Shown here: one piece after another, positions 18,978 through 24,770 of the stretch
How the letters are laid out: each line of letters begins with the position of its first letter
Numbering within the stretch: the first letter of the stretch is position 1
From: Chara braunii
Lineage: Eukaryota > Streptophyta > Charophyceae > Charales > Characeae
Assembly: GCA_003427395.1 (NCBI GenBank)
Contig: BFEA01000282.1
Location: 1,076,009-1,100,778 of the forward strand
Reading direction: 5' to 3'
DNA: 24,770 nucleotides
Position numbers and translations under genes: made by a program
The notes under the pieces: model-generated
The model's database searches: none
What the model was told of the DNA's origin: nothing
Seen by the model: the letters and a program-made list of their open reading frames with translations, nothing else

Positions 18978-19152
18978 CCCTCACTTCACTCCAAGTGAGT
19001 GTAGTGCTCTCATGGGCACAATTGGGCAGCATGGGCACTCCTCATGCAAATGGGAGTGTGGCGGNCCCTCACTTCACTCCAAGTGAGTGTAGTGCTCTCA
19101 TGGGCACAATTGGGCAGCATGGGCACTCCTCATGCAAATGGGAGTGTGGCGG
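18978..19152. repeat. Exact 87-bp tandem duplication joined by one N
   Basis: Bases 18978-19064 and 19066-19152 read identical, and the single base between them (19065) is N. The inverted arm at about 23790-23875 contains the segment only once. An unmerged contig overlap is the likely cause. Confidence 0.85.
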
Positions 19153-19305
19153 ACTGAACTCCCAGCTTATGTAGGCTGGGAACAGTAGTCCGGCCAGCCC
19201 ATGGGCCTTTCCAAGTGCCCCATAGTGAACCGAGGTACCCCCATGGCCAATTTTCACCACTAGGCCTCTTCGGGGGCACCTAGGCCTCATTTTGGCCAGG
19301 TTCAT

Positions 19306-19338
19306 GCAGTCCGAGTGGTGGGTACCAACTCGGACTGC
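19306..19338. repeat. 11-bp-arm hairpin in the left arm
   Basis: GCAGTCCGAGT (19306-19316) pairs with ACTCGGACTGC (19328-19338) around 11 bases. The same stem with the same 11-base loop length is kept at 23607-23639 in the right arm. Confidence 0.85.
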
Positions 19339-20353
19339 CCCTTGGGCCTTTTTCCAGCCTCACACCACTTGGAAAATTCTGCCCCCTTGAGTCCAAGGCC
19401 CAAGGGATAGCTTGCTCGAGAGAAAAAAACCTAATGAGCCTTTTTCTCGATTTTTCAAATTTCGCCTTCCCTTGGGTAGGCCGGAGCATTTTTCCATGTG
19501 GTGGCACATTTTCAGCATTGGATCAGGCTGAGATCCAAGGCCACCATTATTCCGAGCTACCCCATGGTGGTCCTTGCTTCAAATTTGAGCCCCTATGCTC
19601 AATTTTTCAATTTTTGATGCATCTGGCCCTCTTTTGGGCCAAATGCACTTTTCTGTCTTTTTCCCTCTTTTGTTTTCTTTCCATTTCGGGCTGCCACCTC
19701 ATTCCAGAGCTAGTCGTTTTGAGGTGGCCCACAAAAAACGACTGTTTCCTCTCCACCATGTGATCTGATCTCAGATCCATGGCTGAAAAGAAAACTCGTC
19801 TTTTTCTTTTTGCATTTTCTCCCATTTTACCCTTTTTAATTCAGATATTGTTTAGATACAATCCGGAATGCCCTCCTTGGATCTAGGAGGGTTAAGGTCA
19901 TCATTGGGACCTGCCAATCCCTACCGCAGCAGTCCCAACAGGCCGGCATATTTTCCTTCACCCATTTCTCCCGTTTTGTCTCATTCCCCCTCAATTTTAT
20001 CTCCTTTTTCTTTTCCTTTTCTTTTATTTTTGCTGTGACAAGTGTCAAATTGCTGTGCACTCTCTTTCTAGGCCTTGAAACCTTATTCATGGCCAGGTTC
20101 ATGGCCGACTGTTGGCCGTTATACTTCGGATTACAATGAATCCAGCCCCAAGCTCCTAGGGGGCTCCATTTTGCCTCCATTTGTTCGATTTTGAGCCCTC
20201 TTGGCTCCGATTTTTCACGGCCAACCTTTCTCTTGTATGGAGCCCCTCGGACTCTTATTTTCTCATGCCTAGCTAGTCAGAGATATCTCGGACTGCTGGG
20301 CAACCCTCCCTTCACTCATTTTTCTTTGTTTCCATTCTTGTTTCGCCCGTTTA

Positions 20354-20400
20354 AGCTCCACTAGTGCTTGCACTAGTGACTAGTGCTTGCACTAGTGGTG
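20354..20400. repeat. Duplicated CACTAGTG palindrome
   Basis: Two adjacent copies of ACTAGTGCTTGCACTAGTG. They match the palindrome at 451-472 and are followed by a degenerate GATCTTCGATC hairpin, so this is a third, more decayed copy of the dispersed module. Confidence 0.75.
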
Positions 20401-21190
20401 CTAACATTTTCCACCGTCGAGATCTTCGATCTAGGCGGGGCGGTGCCGTTTGCCTTGCGCGTCCACTCCCTACGTTGGCTAATGGTTTCCCCTTGGGACA
20501 CCTCAAGNCCCCCGCCGCTTCCTCATGCTAGTCTCATTTTTCCGTCCCACCGGCGGCGCCGTCGACAAAACCCAATTTTTCGACAATTTTTATTCGGGCC
20601 CATTTGTTCCCCTGCGTCATCCCGGTTGATGCCCAATTTTTATTTGGGGTTCCCCATGTCCCCGACAGACCTATTTCCTCGTTCGAGTGTGCCTCAAGCG
20701 TGCCGATGATTTTCTCGGTCGCGGGACCCCGGTTTTGCCGTCACCATTTGCCGTTATACTCCCTTATACCTATGGTGCTATTTTTTAGCCTTTCGGGCGT
20801 GCTGCGACTTATTTTTCTTTGGCCAGGGCATCCCCATGCAGTCCGTTATTTCTCGGTCTGCAGCCACAACCAAATCTGTAGTCCCACAACCCCACAACAT
20901 GACCCATGCTAAAAGAAAACGCAGCGTTAAATTTCTAAGTGCTTCCGGGCTCAATTTTGGCTCCCGGAGCATTCAAAGCATGTGTTTGCCCCTCCCTATG
21001 TTGTCCGTTGCACCTCGGATTGCAGTAGGGGCTATTTTCTTTATCTTAATGCCCCACAACTAGCCCCCAACTGAAAGAAAAAGAAACNGCCAACTCTCAA
21101 GTGNATNCGGTCTNCATTTTGGCTCCNGGTGCACCTAAAACATGTGTTTGGTCTCCCCTAGGTGATCCGTTATTTTTCGGTTGCAAGGGG

Positions 21191-21237
21191 CCTTGATTTT
21201 CTTTGATTTTCTCTGCATAAATCAAAGAAAATCAAAG
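21191..21237. repeat. 18-bp-arm AT-rich hairpin
   Basis: Bases 21191-21208 pair with 21220-21237 with one mismatch across an 11-base loop. The stem is built from TTTGATTTTC and GAAAATCAAA. Its function is unknown. Confidence 0.8.
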
Positions 21238-21575
21238 TCCTTTGTAACCGCCATATGCCAAAATGAATCTGGTCCAAAATGCCCTCCCTAGGTAGCCGTT
21301 TTCGTCCGTTAGAGCCCTTTTGACTTTCCCCCATTTTCTTTTCTTTTTTTTTGTTTTGTTTTCTTTTTCTTTTCTTTTTCCTCCACTTGTGGACAGTAGG
21401 GACTTGCCAGTCCCTACTNGCTACAGTCCGAACTGAAGGCCAACTCACTCATCCTCTCTCACCTCCATTTTCTTTCTTTTTTCTTTTTCTTTTTGCATGT
21501 CAAGTGTCAAGTAGCCGTTAAGGCCCTTTTCTCATTTTTCTTTTCTTTTCTTTTCTTTTTCCTCCTTTCTTGGAC

Positions 21576-22294
21576 AGTAGGGACCTACTAGTCCCTACTT
21601 GTGGCAGTCCCTACTGACGGCCAACTCACTCACTCCCTCCCACTCTTTTTGTCTTACTCTCCCACATTTTCTTTTTCTTTTCTTTCTTTTTATTTGCATG
21701 TCAAGTGTCAACTAGCCGTTAAGGCCCTTTTTTAGGCCCTTCCTCTTTGTTTTTGGCTCTTCCTATGCCCAAGGGTCAGTCCGTTATTTATCGGACTGCA
21801 CTTATGGCCCTCTCATGCCCACAAGAGCCTCCGTTTGCCTCCTCTCTCAAACGGTGGACCCCTATTTTTCACATGGAGCCTCTTTTGGCCCCTTTTTCTT
21901 GGGGGCGGCCAATCCGAGATTTTTCGGATTGCTCCCATGCCTCTAGCACTTGTTTTCTTTACTTTTTATTTTTCTTTTGGCCTTCCCACTTGCTCCACTA
22001 GTGCAAGCACTAGTGGTGCAAATATTTTTGGCTGTCAAGATCTCCGATCTTGACGGCGCAATTTGCTTTAATTATTTGCACCACATGCCGTCCCACAATT
22101 TTCCCTTGGGACGTCACAAGTCCCCGCCACTTGTCCCGCACTAGTCCCCGACACTAGTCCCGGTAGTGGTCCCGTCGGTGGTCCCGCCGGTATTCGTCCC
22201 GATACCGCATTTTTTTTTACTTAGTCCCATGTGGTCCCCGACACTAGTCCCGCGTAAGTTCCCGGTACTAGTCCCACTAGTGGTCCCGCAGGCT
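21576..22294. repeat. Dispersed palindromic repeat module, copy B
   Basis: Direct copy of 1-889 with substitutions and a shorter GTCCC-rich tail (one tandem unit rather than two). All hairpins are kept. The two-base centre of the CACTAGTG palindrome is AA here (22005-22006) and TT in copy A. A partial upstream duplicate of its first 150 bases starts near 21394. Confidence 0.82.
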
Positions 22295-22735
22295 CAACAT
22301 GTGGTCCTGCAGGTCCCCTTTTGCTCCGATTTTCTAAGGGCAACCTATTTCATATGTTGAGCCTCTCAAGGCAGGTCTTCGACACTATTGGGACCACTAC
22401 CGGTAATAGTGTCGGGGACCTGCGCTAGTGGGACCGCAGGCTCAACATGTGGTCCCGCAGGTCCCCTTTTGCTCCGATTTTCTAAGGGCAGCCTATTTCT
22501 CATGTTGAGCCTCTCAAGGCTCTATTTTCTCATGCTTAGCTACTCCCGACCGCGCGTAACAAGTGGGACTAGTACCGGGAACTTTCTAGGAGAAAATTAC
22601 CGCTAGTGGGACCACTAGTCGGGACCACGGCGGGACAAGAAAATGGAACTAGTATGGAGAAAATAGAGCCTTGAGAGGCTGAACATGAGAAATAGGCTGC
22701 CCCTAGAAAATCGGAGCAAAAGGGGCTCAAAATTG
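22288..22735. repeat. Short direct and inverted repeats at the element core
   Basis: A segment with GCAGGCTCAACATGTGGTCC and CCCCTTTTGCTCCGATTTTC occurs at 22288 and again at 22436, 148 bp apart. Between them CGACACTATT (22380-22389) pairs with AATAGTGTCG (22405-22414), and GCAGGTC/GACCTGC extends the stem. The stretch 22463-22532 then reappears inverted at about 22657-22727, almost without change, around a 125-bp spacer. Confidence 0.82.
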
Positions 22736-24045
22736 GGCAAACGGAAGTAAAGTGGAACCCTCTAGGAGCATGGGGGTGCCATTGTTGGAATCCGAGATGT
22801 AACGGCCAAGTAACAGCCATGAACCTGGCCTTGAATGAGGCCTTAAGGCATAGAAAGAGGGTGCACAGCAGTTTGACACTTGTCACAACTGAAATAAAAG
22901 AAAAAGAAAGAAAAATGGGAGAGAAATGAGGGAGAATGAGACAAAAAGGGAGAAAAGAGTGGAGGAGAGTGTGCCGGCCTATTGGGACATGCACAGTAGG
23001 GACTGGCAGGTCCCAACTGTGACCTCATCCCTCCTAAAATGAGGGAGGGCAATCCGAAATGTAAAGATATGACCCTTGGGGCCATATCTCAATAAAATCT
23101 GAATTAAAAAGCAGAAAATGAGAGAAAATGCAAAAGGGAAAAAACCGGTTTTCTTTTGGACCATGGATCTGAGATCAGATCTCATGGTGGAGAGGAACTA
23201 GCCGTTTTTTCTGGGCCAGCTCAAAACGGCTAGCTCCGGAATGAGGTGGGAGCCCAAAATGGAAAGAAATAAAAGAGGGAAAAGGACGCAACTGTGCATT
23301 TGGCCCAAAAAGAGAGCCAGATGCACCAAAAAATTGAAAAAGTAGACTTAGGGGCTCAAAATTGAAGCAAGGGCCACTAGGGGGTAGCACGGATTATTGC
23401 TGGCCTTGGATCTCAGCCAGATCCAAGGCCGAAAATGTGCCGCCACATGGAAAAATGCACCGGCCTACCCAAGGGAGGCTGAAACTTGAAAAAATCGAGA
23501 AAAGGCCTTGTGGGCCTTTTTCTTTCAAGTATTGTTGCCCCTTGGGCATTAGAACCCAAGGGGGCAGCATGTGAGCAATGGAAAAGAGGCCAAAGTAGGC
23601 CAAGAGGCAGTCCGAGTTGGTACCAACCACTCGGACTGCATTTACTTGGCCAAAATAAGGCCCGGGTACCTCCATGAGGGCCTAGTAGGGAAATTTTGCC
23701 TGGGGGGTACCTCGGTTCACCCCAAGGCACTTGGAGAGGCTCATGGCCTGGCCGGACTGCTGGTTTCAGCCTACATAAGTTGAGGATGCAGTCCGCCACT
23801 CTCACATTTGCATGAGGAGCGCCCATGCTGCCCAAGTGAGCTCACAAGAGCACCTTTGCACTTGGAGTGAGGAGAGAGGAGCCCATGCTAGTAGGAGAGC
23901 TTAGAGGAGACTAGGAGGTAGTGGGAAAGACTCTAGAGGATAGTGATGGTGGGAGAGACACTTGGGAGGTGATCCGCCATATCCCCCCCGAGTGTCGGAG
24001 AGAAGGAAAGGCTAGAGGAGTCCCATTAGCCCTCCTAGAGGGGAG
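22640..24045. repeat. Long inverted repeat, right arm
   Basis: Inverted counterpart of 18825-20270. It carries a perfect 12-bp-arm hairpin at 23402-23430 (GGCCTTGGATCT and its complement around CAGCC) and the GCAGTCCGAGT stem at 23607-23639. No coding content. Confidence 0.72.
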
Positions 24046-24224
24046 GACTCCATAGCCATTGCTGAGGAAGCTTGCCATAGCCTGGGAGAGAGTACGGAAG
24101 GAGGAGAGAGGGGCCTGGAGAAGAAGGAAGCCATAGCCAAGAGGGGATTGTGCAAGGAGTGGAAGCTTCATCAAGGAGACACCATCATCAAGGAACCAAG
24201 AAGGTGAGAGGAAGGAAGAGAATT

Positions 24225-24480
24225 CTTCATCTTCATCTTCCTCATCTTCTTCTTCTTCTTTTTCTTCTTCTTCTTCTTCTCTTTCCTCTTCTTCTTCTTT
24301 CTCTTCTTCTTCTTCTTCCTCCCCTTCTTCTTCTTCCTCTCTCCCTCCTTCTTCTTTCTCTTCTTCCTCCCCTTCATCTTCTCCCCCTCCATCTTCATCT
24401 TCCTCCTCTTCACTTTCATTTTTTTTTATCTTCTTCCTATTCTTCTCCATTTCCATCTCTCTCATCTCTCTCCCTTTCTC
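24225..24480. repeat. (CTT)-rich polypyrimidine tract
   Basis: About 250 bases made almost only of CTT/CTC triplets on the plus strand (GAA/GAG on the minus). It keeps long frames open on both strands that would encode Leu/Ser/Pro or Glu/Lys runs; these are low-complexity artefacts. Confidence 0.95.
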
Positions 24481-24539
24481 CTCCATCTTCTTTTACTTCA
24501 TCTTCTTCCTCTCATGGGCTACTCAAACTCTCATCTTCC

Positions 24540-24770
24540 ACTTGCACACTAGGGGGTAGTATTCCGATTTTTTTCTAGATAATCCATGATGCAATCTTGG
24601 TGATTTGGGCTCTCCAAACTTGTGTTTTTCACTTTCACACTAGTAGGTAGTATAGCGCTACACTCATCATGCTTTTTGATGCAATCTTGGTGATTTGGGC
24701 TCTCCAAACTTGTGTTTTTCACTCTCACACTAGTAGGTAGTATAGCGCTACACCCATGAATGATCCATGA
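24540..24770. repeat. 90-bp tandem repeat running off the window end
   Basis: The anchor GATGCAATCTTGG occurs at 24588 and 24678, 90 bp apart. Each unit ends with CACACTAGTAGGTAGTATAG. A diverged partial unit precedes them, and the array may continue beyond the window. Confidence 0.85.

Larger units (their letters stand above)
18825..20270. repeat. Long inverted repeat, left arm
   Basis: See the parent element. This arm carries an exact 87-bp duplication around an N (18978-19152) and a hairpin with 11-bp arms at 19306-19338. The open frames in it are shadows of repeat sequence. Confidence 0.72.
18825..24045. mobile_element. Candidate foldback-type element with long inverted arms
   Basis: The sequence from about 18825 to 20270 matches the reverse complement of about 22640 to 24045 in the same order: the TAGGAGGGCTAATG outer edge, TATGGCGGATCACC, the ACTCGGACTGC hairpin, the GATCTGAGATCAGATC palindrome, the AACGGCTAGCTC/GAGCTAGTCGTT segment, and TGACAAGTGTCAAA. 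Identity is moderate, with indels. The core (about 20271-22639) holds short inverted and direct repeats and copy B of the dispersed module, but no transposase frame. It could be a non-autonomous long-TIR DNA element, or two copies of one repeat inserted in opposite orientation. Target-site duplications could not be confirmed. Confidence 0.6.

Noticed and set aside
23911-24578. Frames encoding Glu/Lys or Leu runs
   Set aside because: Low-complexity translation of the CTT tract on either strand.

Overview
The window looks like repeat-rich intergenic DNA of a large eukaryotic genome. There is no convincing host gene, tRNA, rRNA or CRISPR array. The best-supported content is a decayed Ty3/gypsy retroelement on the minus strand, among minisatellites, palindrome-rich repeats and a probable foldback (long inverted repeat) element. 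The Pol protein resembles what I recall of elements from streptophyte algae such as Chara, and more distantly from basidiomycetes. That is an impression from memory, so the host assignment is low confidence. Single N bases show draft-quality assembly.

Layout. 1-1383: palindromic repeat module and GTCCC-rich tandem repeats, ending at a possible LTR edge. 1384-2549: 47-bp and 66-bp tandem arrays ending at a second LTR-edge/polypurine-tract signature. 2550-4978: non-coding, with short degenerate repeats. 4979-12448 (minus): in transcription order gag, zinc knuckle, protease, RT, RNase H, integrase, then a 3' accessory ORF with nuclear and SUMO-interaction-like motifs. 12855-16434 (minus): four tandem, divergent copies of one unrecognised protein family, lying upstream of gag. 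15330-17215: an inverted duplication with 342-bp arms taken from that array. 17216-18578: a 53-bp minisatellite. 18700-18740: (CT)n. 18825-24045: a roughly 5.2-kb structure with arms of about 1.4 kb in inverted orientation and a palindrome-rich core; part of the core is a second copy of the window's first 890 bases. 24225-24480: (CTT)-type pyrimidine tract. 24540-24770: a 90-bp tandem repeat running off the end.

The gag-pol frames, and each of the four paralogues, are broken by a few frameshifts and in-frame stops, while domain order and motifs survive. A single ancestral element carrying gag-pol, a four-copy accessory cassette on the 5' side and a 3' accessory gene is the simplest reading. 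The 5' LTR was not found and its region is rearranged, so membership of the cassette in the element is an inference. The cassette is the most unusual item in the window.
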